NCBI GenBank assembly: GCA_913061075.1 | Contig: CAJXSK010000006.1 | Coordinates: forward strand, 62,001-126,000 | Direction: 5' to 3' | Source of the DNA: an uncultured Piscirickettsiaceae bacterium | GTDB taxonomy: Bacteria > Pseudomonadota > Gammaproteobacteria > Methylococcales > Cycloclasticaceae | DNA length: 64,000 nucleotides | Shown: piece after piece, positions 36,437 to 45,860 of the stretch | Layout: every line of letters starts with the position of its first letter | Position numbering within the stretch: the first letter of the stretch is position 1 | The notes under the pieces: generated by a model | The model's input: the letters and a program-made list of their open reading frames with translations, nothing else | The model's database searches: none | Told to the model about the DNA's origin: nothing | Program-made: the position numbers and the translations under genes

Positions 36437-37944
36437 GGGCACAAGCAAATTCTAGACTGCTTGCGTTGTTTGTTTTTTTACCCATTTTGGTTGGGCTGTC
36501 AATGGCCACAATTTGGGTTATTGCCCACCAATATACGAACGACATTGCTTATATGAATTGGGCGCGAATTTCTGCAATATTGAGTGCGCCAGAAGTTAGG
36601 CTTGAAGATTTAGGTTTGATCTATCCACATATACCTTTATACCAGTTAATTCCGTTTTATTATTTGCCTGGTTTGAATAGTTTTGACGCACCTTTTTTTG
36701 CAACAGTTTTCGTCGGCTCGGCATTATTGGCTGTTTGGTTTCGCCATTTGCAACAAAGAGGGTATTCATTAACTATCAGCCTGGTGTTATTAGTAACAAT
36801 TGTGCTGCACCCGCAATTTTTATGGGCAATTACTTCAGGTACTGAAAAAGCATTGAGCCTTTTCTTATTTTATTTGCTTTGCTATAGCTGTGTGAGAATG
36901 GTGCATGTGGGTGATGTTCGAGCATTCATTATGCTGGGTTGTGTGATGGCGATATTTTTCTTCGTTGATCAGCGAACATTTTACCTTTTTTTGGCGTTAT
37001 TACCGATGATTGTTTTAATAGCGCCACAACGGATGTTAAAAGATTCTATTTTAAGTGTTTATGCATCGATTAGCCTGCCGCTGCTCATTGCATTGTGCTC
37101 ATGGATGTATCTGAATTGGCTTTTTACCGGAGACTCTTTGCAGTTTATTCATGACGAAGGCTCTGGTTTTTTAGGGGCGAAACATAAGGCTAATGAGTTT
37201 CAGTGGCTACAACTCACAGGCGGACAGTTTTTCGAACCTTTGGTGTTAGCGAGTATTTACTCGTTACTTTCGTATCCAGTGTTAATTTGGTTCTTGTATA
37301 AGTCATATAGACATAAGTTGCTGTTACGCGGGGCTTTGGTGATATTGTTGCATCCGCTAATCGCTATCGCTTTAGCAACACAATATTTTTTTCTGAACCA
37401 CCCTGCTAATATCACTTTTCTCTACAGTGCAGGTTTGATGGCTTTCTTTATTTTAATGCCTAGATTAAAAAAAACAGATCAAAAAGTAGTCATCGTATTG
37501 TTGCTGCTTAGTAATTTAAGTGGCTGGGCTACCTTTTCATGGTGGTCTACAGATGAAATGAAGAATTGGCAAACGGCTTTAGTCGGCGAGATGGTTGAAC
37601 CGAACCATCTCGCAGATAAAAAGCTGGGAAAATGGTTAAGAGATAACCCTGAACAAACAATGATAGACCTACGAGTAGGGTATCGAGCTGTTGTTGAACG
37701 GCGCAGCATGGATCAATTAGTGCTACCGTTTATGAAAGAGTTTAAAGTGGCAGTGAAAAAGAGAGACGCGCAAATTGAGCAAATTGTGGTAATAAACCCA
37801 GAGCACGATGAGGCCCGTCGTGACCGTGTTTCACAACATTTTAATACACTCTACTTAAATGGAATTGCAGGTTATAAAAGAGTTTATGATCAAGATTATT
37901 GGCGTGTTTATAGACGTATTGATGCTGTAAAAAGGGAAGGTTAA
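36433..37944 (+). CDS. Polytopic membrane protein of the polysaccharide cluster (GT-C-like)
   Basis: 503 aa with about ten membrane helices and a soluble C-terminal part of roughly 120 residues. An early extracytoplasmic loop bears acidic residues (YTNDIAYMNWARIS), and the overall shape resembles GT-C glycosyltransferases, but no diagnostic motif proves it. Translationally coupled to the GT2 gene, so it probably modifies or exports the same polymer. Confidence 0.6.
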   Translation: MRAQANSRLLALFVFLPILVGLSMATIWVIAHQYTNDIAYMNWARISAILSAPEVRLEDLGLIYPHIPLYQLIPFYYLPGLNSFDAPFFATVFVGSALLAVWFRHLQQRGYSLTISLVLLVTIVLHPQFLWAITSGTEKALSLFLFYLLCYSCVRMVHVGDVRAFIMLGCVMAIFFFVDQRTFYLFLALLPMIVLIAPQRMLKDSILSVYASISLPLLIALCSWMYLNWLFTGDSLQFIHDEGSGFLGAKHKANEFQWLQLTGGQFFEPLVLASIYSLLSYPVLIWFLYKSYRHKLLLRGALVILLHPLIAIALATQYFFLNHPANITFLYSAGLMAFFILMPRLKKTDQKVVIVLLLLSNLSGWATFSWWSTDEMKNWQTALVGEMVEPNHLADKKLGKWLRDNPEQTMIDLRVGYRAVVERRSMDQLVLPFMKEFKVAVKKRDAQIEQIVVINPEHDEARRDRVSQHFNTLYLNGIAGYKRVYDQDYWRVYRRIDAVKREG

Positions 37945-37955
37945 GGGAGTATTCG

Positions 37956-38960
37956 ATGTATATTCTCCTGCCCATTTTATTGATAACAACCATCGTTGCG
38001 GTGCTGATGCCTGAAGATAAAATACGAGGGGTCAACCTTCTGCAAAGCCGCACAGTTCCAATGACTGATATTAAGACGGGTATTTCCCTTAAGCGCTTAA
38101 AAAGCATTGGCGTTAATACAATAGCGGTTATACCTTTTCTTGAACAAGCGTCGACTAATTCACCCACCATAGTGGTTTCGCTAGTGATGACTGAAGATCA
38201 GTTACTAAGCGCAATTCGACAAGCCAAGCGTGAATCGTTTAGAACAATATTAAAGCCCCAAATTTTGTTAAAAGATGGCTGGCATGGAGATGTGGTATTT
38301 ATGAACGATGCTGATTGGCAGGAATGGTTTGCTAATTATCAGCGTTTAATAGTTGCTTATGCGAAGTTGGCAGAGAGGGAGTCCGTTGATATTTTTGTGG
38401 TTGGGACTGAGCTTAAAAAAACAACTCATCGGGATGAATGGTCGGCTTTGATTGCTAATGTTCGCGAGCATTATTCGGGCGAAATAAGTTATGCAGCACA
38501 TAACCTGTCTGGTTTTCGTGCAGTTAAATTTTGGCAACTATTAGATAGCGCTTCATTGACGATGTATCCAGCGTTAAGCAAAGATGATGATCTTGCTGAA
38601 GCTGAGACTGTCATCTTAAAAATGGTTGATGAGCTTAGGCAAGAAACAAGCATATTAAATATGCCCGTTTGGGTGGCTGAGGTAGGTATTCCTTCGTATC
38701 AAGGTGCAACGGCAAAGCCATGGGCTTGGAGGCACTTAAATGACGTCGGGCTGGTTCAAGATCAAGATATGCAGTCCCATATTGTTGAGATATGGATAAA
38801 AGCATTAACTCAAAAGTGGAATAAGGGCGTATTGCTATGGAGCTGGTTTAACGACCCTGAAGCTGGAGGCATTGGTGATACGGGTTATACCATTCAAAAT
38901 AAAAAAGCTGAAGCAGTTGTTAAATGTTTATGGAAGGATGATTGTGACGTTAATGTCTAA
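37956..38960 (+). CDS. GH113-like glycoside hydrolase, membrane anchored
   Basis: 334 aa. A hydrophobic N-terminus (MYILLPILLITTIVAVLMP) anchors or exports it. The TIM-barrel has VVGTELKKTTHRDEWSALI, with the candidate acid/base Glu in GTEL, then FWQLLDSASLTMYPAL and VWVAEVGIPSYQG with the candidate nucleophile in AEVG. This fits GH113/beta-mannanase-like enzymes. Within the cluster it likely trims or processes the polymer, as hydrolases do in other synthase-dependent systems. Confidence 0.65.
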   Translation: MYILLPILLITTIVAVLMPEDKIRGVNLLQSRTVPMTDIKTGISLKRLKSIGVNTIAVIPFLEQASTNSPTIVVSLVMTEDQLLSAIRQAKRESFRTILKPQILLKDGWHGDVVFMNDADWQEWFANYQRLIVAYAKLAERESVDIFVVGTELKKTTHRDEWSALIANVREHYSGEISYAAHNLSGFRAVKFWQLLDSASLTMYPALSKDDDLAEAETVILKMVDELRQETSILNMPVWVAEVGIPSYQGATAKPWAWRHLNDVGLVQDQDMQSHIVEIWIKALTQKWNKGVLLWSWFNDPEAGGIGDTGYTIQNKKAEAVVKCLWKDDCDVNV

Positions 38961-39831
38961 TTACTCATTTAATAATAGTCGGTTGTATTTAAAAGACAGT
39001 TTTAGGTTTTTTCTTTTATTGTGTGCGCTACTAACTGTTCTGCAAACTGCGAATGCCAGCCCATGGATGCGCTCATCTGGAGAGTCCCACATCGTGACAA
39101 TGATGGGTCAGTCGAGGGCCGATGAATTCTGGGATAAGAACAGGCGTCTACAAAGAGATAATTGTGAATCAAAAGATGTTGATGCTTTTATTAGGTATGA
39201 GTATGGATATAGTTATTACCACACATTGTTTACCGATGTGAAATGGGAGTCGGACCAATGTGGGGGTTCTGAATCTAAAGGAATTCCAGATATAAAAATT
39301 GGACTTCGTGGGAGATTGAACCCGTATAGGAATGGCCGCACATGGCAAGCGTCTCTTACCATTCCAATACAAGGTGACATTAGAAATAGGTCGGAACCGG
39401 GACATGGGCAATTCGGACTAAATGTTGGTATGTATTTTCAGTTTAAACCAGATCCTTACTTAAATCCTGCGGAGTTAGGTCAACGTGGTTACTGGAGTTG
39501 GGCGCTGGGCACAAAGCTTTTTACTGGAGGAGTCGCCCATAAAGCTTGGACTAATTTAAAGTGGTCTGACAGTTTGTTCAATACATCTTTTGATTACGGA
39601 ATAAAGCTTAATGCAGAGTATTCATTTGGTGGAGACGATAACAGTGATTCTTTCTCAGGCGGTGAAAATAAACGAGTTGAGGACTATGATGTTATTACTG
39701 GCACATTGTCTTTTAGCCACAAATTATCAAAAAAAGTAAGAGGACGTGTGTCGTTAAGTCAAGACTTTGCGGGTAGAAATACTATCAAGAGTACAGCCCT
39801 AAAATTTGGGTTATCAAAAACGTGGAAATAA
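38953..39831 (+). CDS. Outer-membrane beta-barrel-like protein of the polysaccharide cluster
   Basis: About 292 aa from the ATG at 38953, which overlaps the hydrolase stop by 8 bp; a longer frame begins inside the hydrolase gene and is unlikely. Signal peptide FFLLLCALLTVLQTANAS near residues 18-36. The mature part alternates aromatic-rich strands (YEYGYSYYHTLFTDVKW, WQASLTIPIQGDI, TLSFSHKLSKKVRGRVSLSQ) and ends in KTWK, suggesting a barrel. It may be the export pore or surface anchor (compare XagA); this is inferred from position. Confidence 0.65.
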   Translation: MSNYSFNNSRLYLKDSFRFFLLLCALLTVLQTANASPWMRSSGESHIVTMMGQSRADEFWDKNRRLQRDNCESKDVDAFIRYEYGYSYYHTLFTDVKWESDQCGGSESKGIPDIKIGLRGRLNPYRNGRTWQASLTIPIQGDIRNRSEPGHGQFGLNVGMYFQFKPDPYLNPAELGQRGYWSWALGTKLFTGGVAHKAWTNLKWSDSLFNTSFDYGIKLNAEYSFGGDDNSDSFSGGENKRVEDYDVITGTLSFSHKLSKKVRGRVSLSQDFAGRNTIKSTALKFGLSKTWK

Positions 39832-39832
39832 A

Positions 39833-41557
39833 ATGAAAAAAAGAAGTTTAATAACAGCTTGCACGATATTTCTTTTATTGCTCGGTGTTACAACTCAGGT
39901 ACAGGCAGTAAGTCAGTTTAAAGAAATTTACCTTGTAATGGATGAGCTGGATGCAAAGGTGTTATTTAGAAAAGAGCCCCATGATAAATCCTCTTTTTCT
40001 GTCAAGGTTGGCATTAATTCCCAAGAAACTTTTTTACCCGCTAGTATCTCTGTCAAAGGAAGCTTTACGCGTAATTTTCTGAAAAAATCGTTAATGATAA
40101 AGTTTAACGAAGGTGCTAGTTGGCAAGGAAAAATTAAAGTTTCTTTAAATTCAATGGTAACGGATGATTCCAATCTTCGTGAGTGGTTAGCCTGGGATTT
40201 GATTACTAGTTTGGGGATGGTTTCACCGAGTGTTGAGCATTACAAAGTCTTTATCAACAAAGAATATATTGGCTTGTATTTATTTGTTGAATGGATTGAT
40301 AAGACACTGTTTGAACGATTTGGCATGGGAACACAAGGTGAGCTTTTTCACCCCGTGGATAGAGAGTTTTGTGGTGACATGGATATTAAGCATGTTGATA
40401 AAACGGACGATTGTTGGCTTAAATTATTTCCATCTAAACTCGGTTTTTCACCTTTAGAGCAATTGATTAACGATATTAATAATGCTGATGTTAATCAATT
40501 TGACGAATTCTTGGAGGAGAATTTTGATGTCGATTCGGTGATAAATTGGTTTGTGGTGAACACTGTTACTAGCAATGGTGATACATACAATAAAAACTAT
40601 TTTTTATTCTTAGATAATAAGACATCTAAGTGGTCAATTATTCCTTGGGATTATGATTTGTCTTTTGGCCGAAATGCTGACCCCGTCTACAAATTCCCAA
40701 AAAATATTTTAAATGATAATTTCCAATATTATTATCCACCCAACTTAGGAAGCCCAAACGCATTAAAAACAAAGTTTTTTAAGAACCCAAAACTATATGC
40801 TCTCTATCAACAAAGGTTGCGGCGGGTTATGGGGCTTGATGTTGCAGAGCAAGGACTAGGAGCATACGCGTGGTTTAAGCCAGAAAACTTCTCCGAACTT
40901 GTTGCAGAACGAAAAGAAAATGTTCGAACCAGTGTATTTAATGGATTGTATGATAAAACATCAAAGAGGGCATTTGATGAGCATGTGGAAAGTATCCAAT
41001 TCTACAGTCTCATGCGATATCACTTATTAAAACAGTTGGTATTAACGCCTACAGTTTTCAATACGTGGCACTGGCAACCTTATATTAGTTATCCAGTCAT
41101 AAATAATCAGGGAGATGGTGCAACTATTGAGAGTAGTACGGCTACCATACATCACCCCTTGTTATTGTCGGATATACAGGCTATCGATGGTGATCAAAGG
41201 GTTGTTCCTATTGATGGTCAGTATAGTCGTCCACTTGGTGTTATTAAAATTGTTAAAAGAAATAAACCATTGCGCTTACGCATGTCAGTTGAAACAGAGC
41301 ATAAACCAGCTTCTTTGCCCCCACAATTCCACTTTCAACAATGTATCCAAAGGGATTGGTATATAGATGTGTTAACGGATGAGGCGGTGCTAACAACGAA
41401 TATAACGTTGGACTATATTCAAGAGAGTTCGATTCATCATGAATTAGGCGAAAAGGTCAGGAATGAGAAACTATTGCAATTATGGCTCTCGGTCGATGGG
41501 GAAGGTTACCGGCAAAAATTAATAGTTATGCGAATACGTTGTATACGGCAGCGTTAA
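39833..41557 (+). CDS. CotH-kinase-like secreted protein
   Basis: About 574 aa from the ATG right after the previous stop, with a signal peptide ending in VQA (about residue 26). CotH-type motifs: IKVSLNSMVTDDSNLREWLA, HYKVFINKEYIGLYLFVEWI, NGDTYNKNYFLFLD and IIPWDYDLSFGRN with the catalytic-type Asp. CotH proteins are extracellular kinases of spore coat or surface proteins; here an exported one sits in a polysaccharide operon. Substrate unknown. The last 150 residues have no clear family. Confidence 0.8.
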   Translation: MKKRSLITACTIFLLLLGVTTQVQAVSQFKEIYLVMDELDAKVLFRKEPHDKSSFSVKVGINSQETFLPASISVKGSFTRNFLKKSLMIKFNEGASWQGKIKVSLNSMVTDDSNLREWLAWDLITSLGMVSPSVEHYKVFINKEYIGLYLFVEWIDKTLFERFGMGTQGELFHPVDREFCGDMDIKHVDKTDDCWLKLFPSKLGFSPLEQLINDINNADVNQFDEFLEENFDVDSVINWFVVNTVTSNGDTYNKNYFLFLDNKTSKWSIIPWDYDLSFGRNADPVYKFPKNILNDNFQYYYPPNLGSPNALKTKFFKNPKLYALYQQRLRRVMGLDVAEQGLGAYAWFKPENFSELVAERKENVRTSVFNGLYDKTSKRAFDEHVESIQFYSLMRYHLLKQLVLTPTVFNTWHWQPYISYPVINNQGDGATIESSTATIHHPLLLSDIQAIDGDQRVVPIDGQYSRPLGVIKIVKRNKPLRLRMSVETEHKPASLPPQFHFQQCIQRDWYIDVLTDEAVLTTNITLDYIQESSIHHELGEKVRNEKLLQLWLSVDGEGYRQKLIVMRIRCIRQR

Positions 41558-41628
41558 CATTGTATGCAGGAAAAGTGTATCACTTTGTAGCTTGCCAACC
41601 GCAAACAATGAAATAACTGTCGCCTGTT

Positions 41629-43062
41629 ATGGATATCTTATCGAGGCTAGCGAGTTCCGACTTCTTTGAAATATTCAATCAGCAAGTTTGGGATTATAGT
41701 TTATTGATTGGTATCGTGTTTTTTATTCTAATAATTTTTAAAGTGACAAAAATTGAAGCTAGTGAGCGTCTTGGAGCGGTGCTGATGTTCTTTTATTTCT
41801 TCTTAGTTATAGCTGGTTTTTGGATAACTAAGCCACTTAAAAAAGGTTTTTTTCTTGAGTACTATACAGCTCATCCATTCAGCCTATTCGGCTTTTCTTT
41901 TAATCCAGCACAGGTTGAGTTGTTAGCGAAAGAGGTTAATGTATTTGTGGCAATTTGTGCATCATTGATTTTTATAAAGTTAGTCGGTAACTATAGGAAA
42001 GAAAAGCTTAGCGTCATTGTCACATCGTTTTTTATTGTTCAGTTTGTACTGCTAGGTGGATTGTTGTCGATGCCTACGGCAACCACGGCGTGGCTTTACT
42101 ATTTATCGGGTGACTTATTTAGCACAGTGATGGTCGCAACCTTTTTTGCTTTTTTGAACGCTACAAAAGCACCTGCTCAAGCAAGGAGCATGTATGCTTT
42201 TATTGGTTTAGGCGGAGTGTTGGGGGGCTTTTTTGGAAGTACTATGATTGCGAATAATGCACATTCAATTACGTTACCTAACGCCGCTTACTTATGTGCT
42301 CTGATATGTGTGTTGATTTTGGGAATATCGATGTGGTTAGGAGGTATTACTAAGGAGCAGCATATTCTTGGTGCTGCTGCTCCAGAAGAATATGGTAAAA
42401 GTGGGTGGTTACATGAGTTGTCGCAAGATATCAACATTATCATACGTTCGAAGTACTTAGTTTCTGTTGCGATAATTGTCTGTTTGTATGAGGTTATATC
42501 CACGTTGGTGGATTACCAATTCACAACAACTATTTTACATTTTGTTGAAGGTCCTGAATTAGGTGGGTATTTTTCTAACGTGTTTGGTTTTACAAACTTC
42601 GTATCGTTGGTAACCCAATTATTTATCACAGGTTTTATTATGTCTAAATTTGGCGTGCTGACGGCGCTGATGGTATTGCCTATTATGTTAGCAATGGGAT
42701 CTTTGGCGTTTTTTACTATGCCAATATTAATTTTTGGAAGCTTGTTAAATACGTTCGATAATGGGTTTAGCTATTCAATAAACCAGTCTGCTAAAGAGGC
42801 TTTATATGTTACTGTCCCAATGGAGAAAAGATATAAGGCGAAAGCTTTTGTTGATATTTTTCTTATAAGATTTTCTAAAGGGTTCGCGGTTATATTGAGT
42901 TTATTTCTCACCATTATTTTTGCCGAATTTGAAAGTGTTCGTTGGCTATCATTGCTTGTTTTTATACTATTGCTGGTTTGGGTAAAAGCAGTGTTTTATG
43001 TTGGTAGAATATTTAATGATAAAGAGGCGGCGATTATTAAAAATATAAAAGTTGATGCATGA
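41629..43062 (+). CDS. NTP/NDP exchanger (NTT/TlcA-like) family membrane protein
   Basis: 477 aa, about 12 helices. The stretch FWITKPLKKGFFLEYYT near residue 65, the AFIGLGGVLGGFFGS helix and NQSAKEALYVTVPMEKRYKAKAFVDIF near residue 385 are the hallmarks of the ADP/ATP translocase family of plastids and intracellular bacteria. Free-living members exist and need not carry ATP. It starts 71 bp after the CotH gene and could be transcribed with it. Confidence 0.75.
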   Translation: MDILSRLASSDFFEIFNQQVWDYSLLIGIVFFILIIFKVTKIEASERLGAVLMFFYFFLVIAGFWITKPLKKGFFLEYYTAHPFSLFGFSFNPAQVELLAKEVNVFVAICASLIFIKLVGNYRKEKLSVIVTSFFIVQFVLLGGLLSMPTATTAWLYYLSGDLFSTVMVATFFAFLNATKAPAQARSMYAFIGLGGVLGGFFGSTMIANNAHSITLPNAAYLCALICVLILGISMWLGGITKEQHILGAAAPEEYGKSGWLHELSQDINIIIRSKYLVSVAIIVCLYEVISTLVDYQFTTTILHFVEGPELGGYFSNVFGFTNFVSLVTQLFITGFIMSKFGVLTALMVLPIMLAMGSLAFFTMPILIFGSLLNTFDNGFSYSINQSAKEALYVTVPMEKRYKAKAFVDIFLIRFSKGFAVILSLFLTIIFAEFESVRWLSLLVFILLLVWVKAVFYVGRIFNDKEAAIIKNIKVDA

Positions 43063-43066
43063 AGCT

Positions 43067-43891
43067 ATGAAAATAGATTTACATTCACATACGTTGGTAT
43101 CAGACGGTTCATTGGCTCCTATTGAGCTGGTATCGAGAGCGATATCTCAGGGTGTTGATGTGCTCGCGGTTACTGATCATGACTCCATTGGTGCTTATGA
43201 CGTACTTGGTGATTTATCGGCTTATCCCATAAAAATTATTCCTGGAATCGAATTTTCTACGCAATGGCGAGGTATTGGAATACATATTGTGGGACTGAAC
43301 CTAGATTTAACGAACCCGTCTATTTTGCAGGGCGTGGCGAGTCAAGAAAGTGCTAGGCGGAATAGGGCTGAATTAATTGCCGAAAAATTAGTAAAAACAG
43401 GATTACCCGTTGATATTGAGAGGGTTCGTATTATTGCCAATGGATCTAACGTTGGACGCCCTCATTTTGCTCAGCATTTGGTCGAGCTGGGTTGCGTAAA
43501 AGACATCGCAACGGCTTTTAAGAAATACTTGGGAAATGGCAAGGCGGGTGATGTGAAGCAGGGCTGGGCTGAATTGCCACAAATTGTTAAATGGGTGACA
43601 GACTGCGGAGGCATAGCGGTGGTGGCGCATCCATTAAAATATAAATTAACGCGCTCTAAATTATCGAATTTGTTAGATGATTTTGCTGAAGCGGGTGGCC
43701 GGGGAATAGAAGTTGTGTCCGGTCAGCAGTCGGCTGATAAGACGCAAATGCTAGCTAAACTATGTGAACAGAAGGGGCTATTAGCATCTTGTGGTTCAGA
43801 TTTTCACCAGCCCAGTTCATGGAGTGAATTAGGAAAAATGTCACCGTTGCCAAAAAGTTGCAAACCTGTTTGGGATGACTGGTTTAGCTAA
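43067..43891 (+). CDS. PHP-domain phosphoesterase (RNase AM/YciV type)
   Basis: About 274 aa from the ATG at 43067 (MKIDLHSHTLVSDGS), where the family start lies; a TTG and an ATG 12-15 bp upstream give a few extra residues. Metal-site motifs are DLHSHT, AVTDHDSIGAY, IPGIEFST, GRPHFAQHL, VVAHPLKYKL and SCGSDFHQPS. E. coli YciV is a 5'-3' exoribonuclease maturing rRNA 5' ends and also acts on short oligonucleotides. It partly overlaps the exchanger gene region if the earlier start is used. Confidence 0.88.
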   Translation: MKIDLHSHTLVSDGSLAPIELVSRAISQGVDVLAVTDHDSIGAYDVLGDLSAYPIKIIPGIEFSTQWRGIGIHIVGLNLDLTNPSILQGVASQESARRNRAELIAEKLVKTGLPVDIERVRIIANGSNVGRPHFAQHLVELGCVKDIATAFKKYLGNGKAGDVKQGWAELPQIVKWVTDCGGIAVVAHPLKYKLTRSKLSNLLDDFAEAGGRGIEVVSGQQSADKTQMLAKLCEQKGLLASCGSDFHQPSSWSELGKMSPLPKSCKPVWDDWFS

Positions 43892-43894
43892 CTG

Positions 43895-44554
43895 TTAGTA
43901 GCGATTTAGACGAAACTCTATTTTTTGCTTAAAGCTGGATAAAGAATTAAATTGGCTGGCAGGAAATTGCCAAGTTTTAATGGCTTTTAGTGCAGATCTG
44001 TCTAGGGCTGATGAGCCGGAAGATCGAGTAATAAGCGCATTGGTAACATGCCCGTTGTTAGCAACAAACACATCAAGAATCACGCTGCCTTCTATGCCTC
44101 GCCGTCGGGCGATGGTCGGATATTTTGGTTTAGGTTGATAGGTGGGCTGTGGTGATGCAAATGCAGCTGGACTCTTTACGGGGGTTGGTAAGGGGGATGA
44201 AGCTATTTTTTTCACTTCTTTTGGTGGCGCTGGTTTAACTACTTTTTTTACTGGTTTTGGTTCACTTCTAATAATTTTTTTAGAAGGTGCTTGAGTGACG
44301 ATTTTCTTTTTTTTGATGGGCTTGAGTATTGGCTTAGGTTTCGTTATAGGCGGAGGCACAATGGGCGTAGGTTCCACTAGCGAAACACTGATAACTTTAG
44401 CGGGCATGCTATCAATATCCTTATCCGTAAACACGCCCGCTTTGTAAGCAAAAAAAAGAATAAATGCGTGAATGAGTAGTGACGTGAAAACGAAGGTAGG
44501 GATAGACGTTGGTTTATAGCGTTGAAGTGCCCAAGAATTAGCGATACTAGCCAT
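43895..44554 (-). CDS. tonB: TonB-like energy transducer at the end of the rnf operon
   Basis: 219 aa. One N-terminal membrane helix (about 17-36), a long Pro/Lys-rich spanning region (about 60-125) and the TonB C-terminal domain (PKYPTIARRRGIEGSVILDV, ALDRSALKAIKTWQFPAS). This is a classical TonB. It is 8 bp from rnfE with the same direction, so it should be co-transcribed. No ExbB/ExbD genes are near. Confidence 0.88.
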   Translation of the reverse strand: MASIANSWALQRYKPTSIPTFVFTSLLIHAFILFFAYKAGVFTDKDIDSMPAKVISVSLVEPTPIVPPPITKPKPILKPIKKKKIVTQAPSKKIIRSEPKPVKKVVKPAPPKEVKKIASSPLPTPVKSPAAFASPQPTYQPKPKYPTIARRRGIEGSVILDVFVANNGHVTNALITRSSGSSALDRSALKAIKTWQFPASQFNSLSSFKQKIEFRLNRY

Positions 44555-44562
44555 GGCTTAAT

Positions 44563-45246
44563 CTATGCTTTTTTAGGCGTCAGTGGCAATTCAACAATCT
44601 GTTTTCTAGGTTCTTTAATACGCTTATCAATAACGTTTTTTAGCGCAATAATTAACCCTAAGCCGATAAATGCCCCTGGCGGTAAAATGGCTAATAAGAA
44701 ACCTTCGTAATCTGAAATAACGTGGATTGTTATGTCTCGAGCGGCTTCTCCAAACATTAAGTGGGCGTTGGCAAGCAACGTGCCAGACCCTAATATTTCG
44801 CGCATGGCGCCTAATATAACAAGTGCGGCGGTAAAACCTGTTCCCATGGCGAAACCATCAATGGCAGATGCGCCAACGGGGTTTTTAGATGCATAGGCCT
44901 CAGCTCGGCCAATGATGGAGCAGTTGGTGACAATAAGTGGAATGAAAATGCCAAGTATTAAATACAGTTCGTAGAAAAATGCATTCATAATTAGCTCAAT
45001 TGCCGTCACAATCGACGCAATTATCAACACAAACACGGGTAATCGAATTTCATTACCAACGTGATGGCGAATGATAGAGACGATGGTATTAGACAGAATT
45101 AGCGTTAATGTAGTTGCTATGCCAAGGCCTAACCCATTGATAACTGTGTTGCTAACGGCTAATAATGGGCACAATCCGAGCAGCGCAACGAACGCTTGGT
45201 TGTTGGCCCAAAGCCCATTTTTTAATATTTGCGTGTAACTATCCAT
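44563..45246 (-). CDS. rnfE: Rnf electron transport complex subunit E
   Basis: 227 aa, six membrane helices, homologous in plan to RnfA. Conserved are [19 protein letters not shown] near the start, [20 protein letters not shown] and the late [14 protein letters not shown]. With RnfA it shapes the membrane core of the ferredoxin:NAD+ oxidoreductase that pumps Na+ or H+. Its start overlaps rnfG by 8 bp. Confidence 0.95.
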   Translation of the reverse strand: MDSYTQILKNGLWANNQAFVALLGLCPLLAVSNTVINGLGLGIATTLTLILSNTIVSIIRHHVGNEIRLPVFVLIIASIVTAIELIMNAFFYELYLILGIFIPLIVTNCSIIGRAEAYASKNPVGASAIDGFAMGTGFTAALVILGAMREILGSGTLLANAHLMFGEAARDITIHVISDYEGFLLAILPPGAFIGLGLIIALKNVIDKRIKEPRKQIVELPLTPKKA

Positions 45247-45859
45247 CGGTTAATTCGGCTTTATGTGCCTGATAATATTGTAATGTTTTTAATACCGCTT
45301 TGACGACTGCGCGTGGCGTAATAGTTGCGCCGGTAAACTGGTCAAACTCACCACCGTCTCGTTTCACTCGCCAGTATTTACTATCGAGATTGCTTAACGA
45401 TCGGCCGTTAAATGAAAACACCCACTCGCTTTTGTTGGTGTCTATTGCGTCACCTAGCCCAGGTGTTTCGTGGTGTGAGACAGCACGGACACCCATTAGT
45501 TCGCCGTTTTCTTTAATAGCAACAAGTAGTTTTATGGAGCCATTGTAACCATCGGGCGCCGTGGGTGTAGCAATTAAGGCGATGAGTTTTTCATTTTTCT
45601 TGGCGCGATAAATGGTTATTTCATTGTTCTGCCCAAACGCTTCTGCGTTAGAAACCTGAATAGTGTCTGCTAATAAGTCGTTATCGTGTATGCTTTGAGG
45701 CACGAGTTCTTGTAGGTTTTTTAAAAGAAACAGTCGTTCATTTTCGGCAATTTTTTCATGAGTAACCGAGTAGGTAAGTGACACAAGCCCGATGCCGACG
45801 AGCGAGAACAGGCCTAGTACCAAGCCCGCTTTGATCATGGAGGTTTTTTTCTCAGCCAT
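45239..45859 (-). CDS. rnfG: Rnf electron transport complex subunit G
   Basis: About 206 aa from the ATG at 45859 ([16 protein letters not shown]); a longer frame reaches back into rnfD and is not used. One N-terminal membrane helix and a periplasmic FMN domain. The covalent flavin site is [12 protein letters not shown], matching the S/TGATxT motif, and [11 protein letters not shown] is the usual FMN-binding stretch. It passes electrons within the Rnf complex. Confidence 0.95.
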   Translation of the reverse strand: MAEKKTSMIKAGLVLGLFSLVGIGLVSLTYSVTHEKIAENERLFLLKNLQELVPQSIHDNDLLADTIQVSNAEAFGQNNEITIYRAKKNEKLIALIATPTAPDGYNGSIKLLVAIKENGELMGVRAVSHHETPGLGDAIDTNKSEWVFSFNGRSLSNLDSKYWRVKRDGGEFDQFTGATITPRAVVKAVLKTLQYYQAHKAELTDG

Positions 45860-45860
45860 T

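Noticed and set aside
38872-38952. Longer start of the outer-membrane protein at 38872
   Set aside because: It would overlap the hydrolase by 89 bp and bury the signal peptide; the ATG at 38953 gives a clean leader.
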